A DNA stretch of 64,000 nt, taken from NCBI RefSeq assembly GCF_000993805.1, contig NZ_CP009961.1, forward strand, positions 1,450,453-1,514,452, given 5' to 3'. A model generated the notes under the pieces. It had not been told where the DNA came from. It saw nothing but the letters and a program-made list of their open reading frames with translations, and made no database searches. Within the stretch, counting starts at the first letter, position 1; each line of letters opens with the position of its first letter. A program made the translations under genes and the position numbers. Shown here in pieces: positions 26,645 through 34,873 of this stretch. The DNA comes from Thermofilum uzonense. GTDB lineage: Archaea > Thermoproteota > Thermoprotei > Thermofilales > Thermofilaceae.

Positions 26645-28459
26645 CTACGGGTACTCTATCCTGTTAGAGAACTTCAGTCTAAACCTCAGGAGTTTTCTAA
26701 GGTACTCCTTCTCCTTCTCTGTAAGCTCATCACCGTATTTTTCTAGAAGCAGGTTTATCTCCTCCAGGGGGACATCTGAGTACAGGTAGTCGCCCTCCTC
26801 AACCTGCCTGCCGACAATCGCCTTGCTTCTAATAGAAATGGCGACCTCCGAGCCCTCCTCGGCGGTTTCAAGCACGTTTTCATGCTCTCGTATCTGCATG
26901 ATATCCCCTATTTCTTTTCCATCCCCCGTGATCAGCTTAATCCCTGGGCGGAGCCTACCGCATACGACGCGTACTCCCACAATGATCGGGTCTCGACGCC
27001 TGAAAACATATCCGGGAAGTATCTGCACAACAGCTGGTGGCGTGACCTTCTCGAATATCCTCCTCCTCTCTAATGCTCTCTGCTCCTCGAACCATTTAAG
27101 GAAGTTCTCGACTAGCCTGTAGAGTATTCGCTCCGTGAATATCTGTACTCCCTTCTGGGCAGCCTCCTCCCTTGCTTCAGGCGTCACCTTGACGTTAAAA
27201 GCTAATATTGCTGCATACTTTGCGTCAATGTTCTTTACCAGGCTCGCCTCGAAAACATCACGTCTAACAACAGGGCCTACATCTGCTAGTCGTACAGGGA
27301 GATTGTTCTTCTTGAGGTATCCCACCAGGGCCTCAAGTGTCCCCAGAGTATCAGCCTTAACCACTACACCGGCAATGTCGCTCTGGAACCGTGTCGCTTG
27401 AACCTCGGCCTGGACTTCTTCGAGTATTCTGCTAATTTCATCCTCGCTGGCTGCTACTATTAAGGGGGCTCCTGGAATACTGCCTTCAAGCCCATCAGCT
27501 ATGACTTTCACGCCCGCCGCTGCGGATATCCTGTCAATCTCTATGAACCGATCCTCGGGTGAACGCATTTCGTCGAGGGGTTTAGGCATTAAGAGTAGTC
27601 TCACGCGTGTCGTGATAGGCTTCTCGATTCCACCCACAACGATCAGATCCCCCTTCTTCAAGACACCGTCGTACACGATTACAGTTGCAGTAGTTCCAAA
27701 ACCCACCTCCTCTTTTAGCTCCAGTACTACCCCACGGGCGGGAGCTACACGAGCGACAAGCCGCTTCAAAAGGAATCTTTGTGACAGGCCTGCAAGGACT
27801 AATAGGAGGTCAGGCATACCTTCTCCTGTAAGCGCGCTTACAGGTACAAGCGCAAGAACCCTGGTAAAGTCCTTTATCCTGTCATAGCGGTCAGCGCGGA
27901 ATCCTAGCGAGTTAAACTGCTCAATAATATATGACAGGAGCTCTTCCAGCTTTAAAACGGTAGCCTCGTCCTGCATTTTAACTGACTCGACAAAAGGCTT
28001 GTTTGGGAAGCTCTTCCAGCCCGGTATTTTATCTATCTTGTTTACCGCGACGATAAATGGAACCCTCTTACTCCTTAGAATATCTATAGCCTCGAAGGTC
28101 TGCTGCTCGAGGCCCCTTTGTACATCCACTACTAGGATGGCGATGTCGGCAATACTGCCACCCCTAACTCTCAGGTTTGAAAAAGCTTCATGTCCAGGGG
28201 TATCGATGACGAGGAAACCAGGGATCTTTATCTCGACTTTAATCTGGCTTAGAAGCGGCCCCGATATCTCCTCCAAGGCTTTCCATGGTAGGAAGGAAGC
28301 ACCAATGTGTTGCGTCATGGTGCCAGGCTCGCGCTTGGCTACAGCCGTCCCCCTGATCTTGTCTAGAAGCGTAGTCTTCCCGGCGTCGACGTGACCTAGA
28401 ACGACTACGATAGGAGCTCTAATATAAGTGTCCTGCTGGCCAGTAGTCTGCATCCCCAT
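26645..28459 (-). CDS. infB: translation initiation factor aIF5B (IF2-like)
   Basis: GTPase that promotes subunit joining. G1 G-H-V-D-A-G-K-T-T, G3 D-T-P-G-H-E and G4 N-K-I-D are clear, followed by the domain II barrel, domain III and the domain IV barrel. 604 residues with no long N-terminal extension, as in other archaea. The start is one of two close ATGs (28459, 28453). It lies downstream of L24e on the same strand (gap about 65 nt). Confidence 0.95.
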   Translation of the reverse strand: MGMQTTGQQDTYIRAPIVVVLGHVDAGKTTLLDKIRGTAVAKREPGTMTQHIGASFLPWKALEEISGPLLSQIKVEIKIPGFLVIDTPGHEAFSNLRVRGGSIADIAILVVDVQRGLEQQTFEAIDILRSKRVPFIVAVNKIDKIPGWKSFPNKPFVESVKMQDEATVLKLEELLSYIIEQFNSLGFRADRYDRIKDFTRVLALVPVSALTGEGMPDLLLVLAGLSQRFLLKRLVARVAPARGVVLELKEEVGFGTTATVIVYDGVLKKGDLIVVGGIEKPITTRVRLLLMPKPLDEMRSPEDRFIEIDRISAAAGVKVIADGLEGSIPGAPLIVAASEDEISRILEEVQAEVQATRFQSDIAGVVVKADTLGTLEALVGYLKKNNLPVRLADVGPVVRRDVFEASLVKNIDAKYAAILAFNVKVTPEAREEAAQKGVQIFTERILYRLVENFLKWFEEQRALERRRIFEKVTPPAVVQILPGYVFRRRDPIIVGVRVVCGRLRPGIKLITGDGKEIGDIMQIREHENVLETAEEGSEVAISIRSKAIVGRQVEEGDYLYSDVPLEEINLLLEKYGDELTEKEKEYLRKLLRFRLKFSNRIEYP

Positions 28460-28523
28460 GAATAGTCACAACGGAAAACAAAACCGCGCAACAATATAGT
28501 CTTAACGCATTGATTTTACGCGG

Positions 28524-28703
28524 CTAGGCGTTCTTTTTTACGACCCATTTTGTCCTCCTAGGATTCCTGTGGAGCTTCAACGCGCTCTTGAAACACTTAG
28601 AGGAGCAATACCGCTCAACGGTGCCGTCTATTCGCACGTACATCAAGCCTTCTCCCGGCTTTATAGGCTTCTTGCAAAAGCTGCAGGTCAGCATTCGCGG
28701 CAT
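28524..28703 (-). CDS. rpl24e: 50S ribosomal protein L24e
   Basis: A 59-residue zinc protein read directly from the reverse strand: it opens [14 protein letters not shown], has G-L-M-Y-V-R and Y-C-S-S-K-C-F-K-S, and ends [11 protein letters not shown]. The C-x2-C ... C-x3-C zinc site matches L24e. A TATA-like AATAATATATT lies 25-35 nt upstream of the start. Confidence 0.93.
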   Translation of the reverse strand: MPRMLTCSFCKKPIKPGEGLMYVRIDGTVERYCSSKCFKSALKLHRNPRRTKWVVKKNA

Positions 28704-28814
28704 GCAACCACCTAAGCCGTGGACACAAGCATGGAATATATTATTTTTGTTTTCCAGGCCCGTCAGGGAGCACGGTGATAGGTGGTAAGGATTTTATCTT
28801 TGAACGCGTAGTGT

Positions 28815-28876
28815 TAGGTGGCGATGACATCATTGACCTGGACTGACGAAGTGATGAGATGCACCTCCATGGAGCC
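28815..28876 (+). ncRNA. box C/D-like sRNA candidate (16S guide)
   Basis: In the 257-nt gap between L24e and dnaG the plus strand has a C-like box GCGATGA (28821-28827), CTGA (28843-28846), and a perfect GTGATGA (28851-28857). The ten bases that follow (28859-28868) are exactly complementary to 16S 57761-57770, the conserved region just before the GCATGG motif. The expected final CTGA is not present (TGGA is the nearest), and the first guide is long at 15 nt, so the call is tentative. The rest of the gap shows nothing else. Confidence 0.4.
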
Positions 28877-28960
28877 TTAAAATAAATACTGTCCTGTAAA
28901 AGCAAGGTGTTGTTGAAGCCTGTTTGACTCCTACTCTTGTTATTGAGAGGGTTCTTGAAG

Positions 28961-30241
28961 TTATTGCTGTTGTTCGTCCTGTTGATTTTCTCCTCCCTGT
29001 GTAGTCTGAGGGTTCTCGAGGGGTTTTACGTTCTGGAACGTTGTAATGACAAGATCTTCCGGCTTCCGGATTATTTCGCCCACCCTTACCCCGATTAAGG
29101 TCTTGATATTTTTCGCGAAAGCAGTGTCCACAAGCCTCTGAGTTATTATACCGTCCAGAACGACGTGGGCAACTCCGTCGAGCTCCTTGAGCCTATCTAC
29201 GAGCTCCTTGACAGGTACGTGTGCAATCTCCCGCCAATCGGAATCATATATTACGGCCTCGAGAGTCCCCTTGAGCTGCTCTATCTTCTCAATGACTTGG
29301 CTCGGCAAAGCAACCTCCTGTACCACGCTCGGATTATTGCGTGAAAACTTTATCAGTTTTGAGGGGGGTATTACTACCTCAGCCTTGACCTCTTTCTGCT
29401 GTTTCTTCTCTTTCTCAATCGACTCGAGGAAGGCTCCCGCGGGTATCTTGTTTTGGAGCGCTCTAGCTATCTCCTTGCCTGTGAGTTCCTCGACCTCCCT
29501 GCCTGGAGGCGCCCTAGCAATATAGTCAACGTCTAAAACGTTTAAGACGTTCCGGGCTATCAGTTCGCCACCCCTGTCGCCGTCGACAAAGAGAATGACT
29601 TCCTTCTTACCTTTACAGAGCTCTTTCAGCCCCCTAGGAATCATTGCACCGCCTATAGCGATCACGTTCCTATAGCCATGCTTTAATAGGTTGATTACGT
29701 CTGCGCGCCCCTCGACCAGTATAAGCGTGTCAGACGTGTCAACATCAGGGCCAGCGGGAAGTTTGCTTTCACCCCACTCGACGAGCTCTGCTGTCCTGAC
29801 TTTCTCGAGGACCTCCTCGACAAGCTCCCTTGATTCTGGAACAGTCTCCGCAAGCTTCCGGTATAGTTCAACAGCCCTCTCTATAATCTTCCTCCTCTTC
29901 TCAGCCCTTACATCCTCGATCGCTATAATCTCGGCTGAGGCGTTGTAAGGCCCGACCTTGTCAATGGTCTCTATCGTAGCCGCTATAATAGCAGTCTCGG
30001 CCATGTCAAGGTTGGAGGGGATCTCCACCTCTGCTATAAGCTTCCCGTCGCTCTCCCGAGTAGCAACCTCGATCCTGCCGATCCTCCCGACTTTCTGAAG
30101 CTCTCGCAGGTCAAGTTCACGTCCCAGAATTCCCTCGCTCTGCCCAAAGATAGCACCTATTATGTCGTGCTTTTCAACTATCCCAGACACTGTTATCCTA
30201 GCCTTCACTACATACTTTGCTGAAACGGGTAAACCACCCAT
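28961..30241 (-). CDS. dnaG: DnaG-like Toprim protein (archaeal exosome-associated)
   Basis: Archaeal DnaG, which binds the exosome (through Csl4) and has weak primase activity in vitro. The central Toprim domain is visible as L-V-E-G-R-A-D-V-I-N-L-L (catalytic Glu) and I-L-F-V-D-G-D-R-G-G-E-L (Asp-x-Asp). The N-terminal archaea-specific domain begins Y-V-V-K-A-R-I-T. The C terminus ends in a Q-rich tail. 426 residues. A structured leader lies just upstream. Confidence 0.93.
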   Translation of the reverse strand: MGGLPVSAKYVVKARITVSGIVEKHDIIGAIFGQSEGILGRELDLRELQKVGRIGRIEVATRESDGKLIAEVEIPSNLDMAETAIIAATIETIDKVGPYNASAEIIAIEDVRAEKRRKIIERAVELYRKLAETVPESRELVEEVLEKVRTAELVEWGESKLPAGPDVDTSDTLILVEGRADVINLLKHGYRNVIAIGGAMIPRGLKELCKGKKEVILFVDGDRGGELIARNVLNVLDVDYIARAPPGREVEELTGKEIARALQNKIPAGAFLESIEKEKKQQKEVKAEVVIPPSKLIKFSRNNPSVVQEVALPSQVIEKIEQLKGTLEAVIYDSDWREIAHVPVKELVDRLKELDGVAHVVLDGIITQRLVDTAFAKNIKTLIGVRVGEIIRKPEDLVITTFQNVKPLENPQTTQGGENQQDEQQQ

Positions 30242-30271
30242 GTTACACCACCATCCATGATGAGCCTAAAA

Positions 30272-30372
30272 CTGCACGCTGTACCCGCCAGTTAACACAC
30301 CTTTTCACCGCTGCAGACGGTACACCGTCTTAAGCTCGAGGTGCTCTCTGCTGGCGGAATACGCGTGCAGCT
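30272..30372 (-). ncRNA. structured leader RNA or small RNA upstream of dnaG
   Basis: Read on the reverse strand, 30351-30370 and 30272-30291 form a closing helix: 8 bp (CTGCACGC/GCGTGCAG), a symmetric 5x5 internal loop, then 7 bp (CCGCCAG/CTGGCGG). Inside is a perfect 7-bp hairpin (AGACGGT/ACCGTCT; about 30314-30330). A TATA-like CTTTATAG at 30395-30402 places transcription start at the 5' foot of the helix. It could be a regulatory leader, since the dnaG ATG is 30 nt after the helix, or an independent RNA. No known family is recognised. Confidence 0.5.
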
Positions 30373-30394
30373 TCCACAACTAGAACGCTTGGCG

Positions 30395-30402
30395 ACTATA
30401 AA
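30395..30402 (-). promoter_or_regulatory. TATA box for the dnaG leader
   Basis: CTTTATAG on the reverse strand, about 25 nt upstream of the first base of the long leader helix; this spacing fits archaeal initiation. Confidence 0.5.
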
Positions 30403-30526
30403 GTTTTTTGTTTTACTTGAATAAAATAATGTTATGATGAAAAATATCGACAATATTTTTGAATAAAACATCATTATTATACAATATAACAGGATTATCG
30501 TTAATTCGCATGAAATAATGCCTTAG

Positions 30527-30636
30527 AGCCGGGGCCGGGACTTGAACCCGGGAAAGATCGGGTTTCACCGGCTAGGTACCACTGCAGCCCGACGCGTATC
30601 AGGCCTAAAGCCTCTTGACCTCTCGGCCACCCCGGC
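30527..30636 (-). tRNA. tRNA-Cys(GCA) with two probable introns
   Basis: Acceptor GCCGGGG/CCCCGGC with discriminator U73 and anticodon stem TCGGG/CCCGA around C-T-G-C-A-G identify tRNA-Cys. Between G37 and A38 there is an 18-nt canonical intron. In addition, the D-arm to anticodon-stem region is about 17 nt too long, so a second, noncanonical intron in or just after the D arm is likely. Removing both gives about 75 nt. The exact D-arm splice points were not resolved. Confidence 0.87.
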
Positions 30637-30717
30637 TCTCGAGAAATAAAGAGAAGTCAGGGTTTTTATTATTTGCGGGTCCCACTGCAAAAGAGAGCGC
30701 CCACGCTCACCATCGTC

Positions 30718-31971
30718 ATGGGTCTGCCTCATGACTTAACAAAGGTTAACTGGCGAACACTTTTTTATTGCCTGTCCACGCTAAAGCTATTGGAACCGAT
30801 GCGACCCGTTAAGGAGATTTTCGACGAGATACATGGCTTCATAGACCTCTACCAGACAGAGGTGGAAGTTCTCGAAAACTGCGCCTTAACCCGTCTCCGC
30901 CACGTACTACAGCTTGGCCCTGCTTACAATGTGTACCCCTCCGCTACTCACACCCGTTATGCCCACTCCCTGGGAACAATGCTTCTGGCAGATAAGCTGT
31001 ACTCTGGCGCGGTTAGCGAGCCGGAGCAAGAGGAGAGACGGGTGATCCGGCTAGCAGGGCTTCTACACGATGTTGGCCACCTGCCCTTCTCACATGCTTT
31101 ACCCGGCGACCACGAGGCTCTCGGGATCAAGATTATCAAACAGTATCTCGCGGATGACCTTGCAAGTTACCTTGAAACCATCATAGATGTTCTAAAGGGA
31201 CGACACGAGCTAAGCCCTATCATTTCAGGCGAGGTTGATGCTGACAGGTTAGACTATCTTATACGTGATGCACACCATTTAGGCCTGCCCTACAAGGGGG
31301 TTGACCTAGAGAGGGTTATCAGACACGCTCGGCTTGTGAAGTTGGGCAGCAGATGGGTGATGGCCTTCAGCGAAGGCTCAGAAGTCGCCGTAGAGGCGCT
31401 CATCATTACTAGGCTCGAGCTTTTCAGACGAGTTTACTACCACAAGCATGTTACAGCCTTAGAAGCCCTCCTCGCTAAAATTTACAACAACATGATTGAA
31501 GAGAACTTATTAGAACCCCCATCCGAGATCATTGCTAGCGGGGAATGGTGCTTCTTCGACGACTGCTTCTTACTCGAAAAGATCAAGGGCCTCTCAAGGC
31601 GGGGAGGGTGGCTGGGCGAGGCCTCCCGCATGTTTTTACACGGAGAGATCCCAGTCCTTGTCGCCGAAGTTCATCTTCCGTCAAGTTCACATCAAGACGT
31701 TACTGGCGAGCTTCTGGAAGCCTCAGCCGAGTGCGGTATTCCTCAAGAATGGGTTATCGTGCACATCCCAAAGCTCATCCCTGTAAAGGATCCGGACAGC
31801 CTGCTGATCATACGCGGGGACAGACTCGAGAGCATCATGAACGTCAACGGAAGCCTGTTAAAGGCTCTCAAGGACTTTGCATATTCTCCTGTAAGGGTTT
31901 ACACGAGGCGAGAACATGCTAAGAGGCTTAGGGAGTGTATTCAGCCCAGGCTAGCCCGCCTTAAGCCGTAA
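30718..31971 (+). CDS. HD-domain phosphohydrolase (SAMHD1/dGTPase-like)
   Basis: Metal-dependent phosphohydrolase, probably acting on nucleotides. Motifs are T-R-Y-A-H-S-L-G (first His), L-L-H-D-V-G-H-L-P-F-S-H (HD) and D-A-D-R-L-D-Y-L-I-R-D (last Asp), the order of YdhR/SAMHD1-like proteins. The preceding K-E-I-F-D-E-I-H-G-F-I-D-L is typical of the family N terminus. The frame opens at TTG 30673 and ATG 30718 is a reasonable start. Bases 31661-31717 recur exactly at 54296-54352. The stop overlaps the convergent radical SAM gene by 21 nt. Confidence 0.88.
   Translation: MGLPHDLTKVNWRTLFYCLSTLKLLEPMRPVKEIFDEIHGFIDLYQTEVEVLENCALTRLRHVLQLGPAYNVYPSATHTRYAHSLGTMLLADKLYSGAVSEPEQEERRVIRLAGLLHDVGHLPFSHALPGDHEALGIKIIKQYLADDLASYLETIIDVLKGRHELSPIISGEVDADRLDYLIRDAHHLGLPYKGVDLERVIRHARLVKLGSRWVMAFSEGSEVAVEALIITRLELFRRVYYHKHVTALEALLAKIYNNMIEENLLEPPSEIIASGEWCFFDDCFLLEKIKGLSRRGGWLGEASRMFLHGEIPVLVAEVHLPSSSHQDVTGELLEASAECGIPQEWVIVHIPKLIPVKDPDSLLIIRGDRLESIMNVNGSLLKALKDFAYSPVRVYTRREHAKRLRECIQPRLARLKP
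31661..31717 (+). repeat. 57-bp sequence duplicated at 54296-54352 (source copy)
   Basis: This stretch inside the HD gene encodes A-E-V-H-L-P-S-S-S-H and following residues. It occurs a second time, base for base and in the same orientation, at 54296-54352 outside any HD gene. Here it is continuous with an intact protein, so this is the source copy. Confidence 0.95.
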
Positions 31972-33492
31972 AGCGCGTGGACTCAGGCGTATAAAGTCCC
32001 ACGGGTGGGGCTGACTTAGAACGCCAAGGTACCTCTTAACATTCAATCCAACATTATGTGCTGCTCTACGCCACGCCCCTAAACCACCTCCGAGGAAAGC
32101 CCACTCCAGTAGCAGTCTGCCCACCTCTGCATCGCCCCTGGCTATCACCGTTTGTATTGCTGCAAGCCTGGGATCATACTCCCTGATACTAGCTATTGCC
32201 CCAAGGCTTCTCTGCAGGAAATCGATTCTCCTCCTAGCCTCTCTAAGCCCTATGAATGCCGCGTCTTGAAGGGGGGTGTGTGGCTTCGGCACAAACGGGC
32301 TCACCGTTAGCTTAAGCTCTCTCTCCCCTCTGAAGCCGGACTCCTGTGAAATCCTTTCGATATACTTCACTGTCTCTACAAGGTCCTCAATAGTCTCTCC
32401 CGGAATCCCCACCATCAGGTAGAGTTTAAGGCTCTTAAAGCCGTGCCTTTTGGCGATGGCCGCAACCTCGAGTGCTCTGTCGAGGCTTAGGTACTTACCT
32501 ATAGCAAGGGCAAGCCTCTTGGATCCCGTCTCGGGAGCCATGACTAGCGTCTTCTGCCCGCCCTGCTTGACAAGCTCGAGCTTGTCCTCGTCGAGTGTCT
32601 CTGCGCGAAAACTCGGTGTTGAAAACATGAAGTCCTCCTCGATCAACCTCTCCAAGATCTCCTTGGCCTTACTGTGATCGAAATAGGAGAGGCTTACAAG
32701 CTTTACTAGCCGCGTCTTGTTTGAGCTACTTCCCTCTAAGGCGATCTCGATGACATCCTTCAGAGGCCTCTCGCGCATGACGTTGAATATCCTGCCCTCC
32801 AAGCAGAACCTGCAGCTCCTGTAACACCCCCGTGAAGTCTCTACAGCTGTCCTGCGCCTCCACCCTTTATACTCCAGCGGCTGGAACTGAGCAGCTGGGT
32901 GGAATTCTCGTGGGAGGCTTTTCGGGAAAATGAAGTCTACGGGTTCTCCATTATTATGATGCGGCACGTAGAACCCCTTGGAGGCGGGGAGGGCATCCAG
33001 TAGTTGGTCTTTGTCTAAACCGTTCTCTCTTACTTTCTCGAGGAAAAACGGCATTATCTCCTCTATCTCGCCCACCGCTAGTACATCTATATACTCAGAG
33101 AGTGGCACGGGATTAGCTATAACAGGTGGTCCCCCAGCAATTATTATGGGAGCCACCCGATCCCTTGATCTCGGCGGTATCCCGGCTGCTATGAGGAAGC
33201 GTAAAATATTGACAAGGTCTAGCTCGTAGTGCACCGAGACGACTATGAGGTCAAACTGGCGTAGGTGGGAGCCTGTTTCCAGGCTTTCAACCCTAGGAGA
33301 TCCATCAGTATCGAGGACAAAGCGCTCGGCATGAACATCATCCTGCTGGTTTAGATAGTAGTAGAGCATTTGATAGCTCAACGAGTCAGCCGCCACTAGG
33401 TAAAGCGAAGGGTATAGCAGTGCAACTCTCAATGTCCCGCTCCTGGGCCTCTTGACGATGGCGTTTATCTCTACAAATCCCATGCGATTCAC
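31951..33492 (-). CDS. radical SAM protein with B12-binding-like N-terminal domain
   Basis: The [4Fe-4S] SAM motif is C-Y-R-S-C-R-F-C near residue 220. Upstream is a Rossmann-like region (L-L-Y-P-S-L-Y-L then F-D-L-I-V-V-S-V-H-Y-E) and I-I-A-G-G-P-P-V-I, as in the cobalamin-binding domain of the UPF0313/elongator-like radical SAM group. 513 residues. The reaction cannot be named; such proteins include methylthiotransferases and methyltransferases. It is convergent with the HD gene. Confidence 0.86.
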   Translation of the reverse strand: MNRMGFVEINAIVKRPRSGTLRVALLYPSLYLVAADSLSYQMLYYYLNQQDDVHAERFVLDTDGSPRVESLETGSHLRQFDLIVVSVHYELDLVNILRFLIAAGIPPRSRDRVAPIIIAGGPPVIANPVPLSEYIDVLAVGEIEEIMPFFLEKVRENGLDKDQLLDALPASKGFYVPHHNNGEPVDFIFPKSLPREFHPAAQFQPLEYKGWRRRTAVETSRGCYRSCRFCLEGRIFNVMRERPLKDVIEIALEGSSSNKTRLVKLVSLSYFDHSKAKEILERLIEEDFMFSTPSFRAETLDEDKLELVKQGGQKTLVMAPETGSKRLALAIGKYLSLDRALEVAAIAKRHGFKSLKLYLMVGIPGETIEDLVETVKYIERISQESGFRGERELKLTVSPFVPKPHTPLQDAAFIGLREARRRIDFLQRSLGAIASIREYDPRLAAIQTVIARGDAEVGRLLLEWAFLGGGLGAWRRAAHNVGLNVKRYLGVLSQPHPWDFIRLSPRALRLKAG

Positions 33493-33520
33493 TTATTTAG
33501 CTGGTCCAGGTTAAGAACAT

Positions 33521-34390
33521 ATGCTTGGGCGTAAGCGTTTCGACAAAAACATGCCTTCCCCCACCAATATACCTGTTGAAGACGCGCAGCCCCCGTCGGA
33601 GGCTACTCCGGATGAGCAGCTGGTCCACGAGGAAAAGGCACTTGTAGGCGGTGAGAGACGGGGATACGACCTGGTCAAGACGGGCATAGAGGGACTTGAC
33701 GAGAGAATAGGGGGGTTGCTTCGAGGCAGGTCTTATCTCGTTACAGGAGAGACGGGAACAGGAAAAACGTTATTCTCGTTGACGTTCCTTATACAAGGTA
33801 TCAGGATGGGGGAACCCGGCATATACGTGCTTGTAGACGAGGACTACGACGACTTTGTGAGGGGTGCTAACGACTTCGGCTGGGACGTGGAATCCCTAAT
33901 AAGCCAGGGGATGCTGAACGTGTTAACCCTCATGCCCGACTTCGTCGAGAGGCTCAAGAACAAGCCCGCAAACACTGTCGTGGACTCAATAGTCTATGGT
34001 ATACTGGAAGAGACGAGGAAGATTGAGGCGAAAAGGCTGGTAATAGACCCTATAGCCCCCCTTATGGTGAATGAGGGTGATGTCGCTTGGACTCGCGAGT
34101 ATATTAAAAACCTTATAATAAACCTTGAGAAGAGGATAGGAACGACAAACATCATCGTATCAGAGATACCGACAGGAAGCACCGCACTAAGCCGCTTCGG
34201 CGTAGAGGAGTTCCTAGCTGCAGGAGTCTTCGTGCTTGGACTCGAGAGAGTCAAGAACACCTTTTACCGTACACTCTTCGTCCGCAAGATGCGGTGGAGG
34301 CCTGTGCCCCCCGATATATACGTCTTTGACATCCAGAATGGCAAGGGCATAGTTGTAAAAGACAAACTCGCCAATATTTTGAGGGCTTAG
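33521..34390 (+). CDS. KaiC-like RecA-fold ATPase
   Basis: Single-domain KaiC/RadA-like ATPase. The core starts at G-Y-D-L-V-K-T-G-I-E-G-L-D-E-R-I-G-G-L; Walker A is G-E-T-G-T-G-K-T and Walker B is L-V-I-D-P-I-A-P-L. The first 45 residues are acidic and Pro-rich and probably disordered. Archaeal members act in signalling or motility-linked phosphorylation, but no partner gene lies nearby. The start is uncertain between ATG 33521 and ATG 33551. Confidence 0.85.
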   Translation: MLGRKRFDKNMPSPTNIPVEDAQPPSEATPDEQLVHEEKALVGGERRGYDLVKTGIEGLDERIGGLLRGRSYLVTGETGTGKTLFSLTFLIQGIRMGEPGIYVLVDEDYDDFVRGANDFGWDVESLISQGMLNVLTLMPDFVERLKNKPANTVVDSIVYGILEETRKIEAKRLVIDPIAPLMVNEGDVAWTREYIKNLIINLEKRIGTTNIIVSEIPTGSTALSRFGVEEFLAAGVFVLGLERVKNTFYRTLFVRKMRWRPVPPDIYVFDIQNGKGIVVKDKLANILRA

Positions 34391-34450
34391 AACTGTCAGT
34401 CCTGGTATCACAACTCACCGGTCGTTAATACCAACCCTCATCATCCACTT
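34390..34450 (-). ncRNA. box C/D sRNA candidate guiding methylation in the 16S 530 loop
   Basis: Reverse strand: box C ATGATGA (34438-34444), 12-nt guide, D' variant ACGA, 3-nt spacer, C'-like GTGAGTT, 12-nt guide, box D CTGA (34396-34399). The first guide pairs over 12 consecutive base pairs (one G-U) with 16S positions 57248-57259, in the universally conserved 530-loop sequence, predicting 2'-O-methylation at A57252. The second guide has no clear target in the two rRNAs. It lies antisense just past the KaiC-like stop. Confidence 0.68.
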
Positions 34451-34543
34451 TTCATGCTCGCTTCACGCTCAAAAGGCTTTTGCAGGTTGGGAGGCAAGTT
34501 TTTTATCCGTGGTAAAAGGTAAAGAATCTGAGGTATATCAACG

Positions 34544-34864
34544 GTGGCCCGGGTATCCGTCAAGGTTCACGAGACCAGCCAGTACACCATGGTGGCCATG
34601 TGTGATGAGGAGTTGCTTGGGAGGGAGTTCTCCCAGGGAAAGATAAAAGTAAGGCTTACCCATGAGTTTTTCGGGGGCTTGCTGCTTGACGTGGATTCCC
34701 CCGAGCTAGAAAGAGTATTGTCACGTGCAGACAGCATAACGGCTTTTGGCAGAACATGTGTCGAGAAGCTTGTCAAGATTTTTCCAACTGTGCGCGAGGC
34801 CAGCGTCGAGGTAGCCGGTATACCCCATGTGCAAATTTTTAAGATGCCGTTCGAGTCGATGTGA
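34544..34864 (+). CDS. DUF424 family protein
   Basis: Small archaeal protein of the DUF424 family (COG2412); in some archaea the domain is linked to translation factors. M-V-A-M-C-D-E-E-L-L-G-R-E-F-S-Q-G near the start and S-I-T-A-F-G-R-T-C-V then G-I-P-H-V-Q-I-F are typical. 106 residues; GTG start 34544. The NMD3 gene follows after 9 nt, so the two probably form one transcription unit. Confidence 0.85.
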   Translation: MARVSVKVHETSQYTMVAMCDEELLGREFSQGKIKVRLTHEFFGGLLLDVDSPELERVLSRADSITAFGRTCVEKLVKIFPTVREASVEVAGIPHVQIFKMPFESM

Positions 34865-34873
34865 CGGGTTGTG

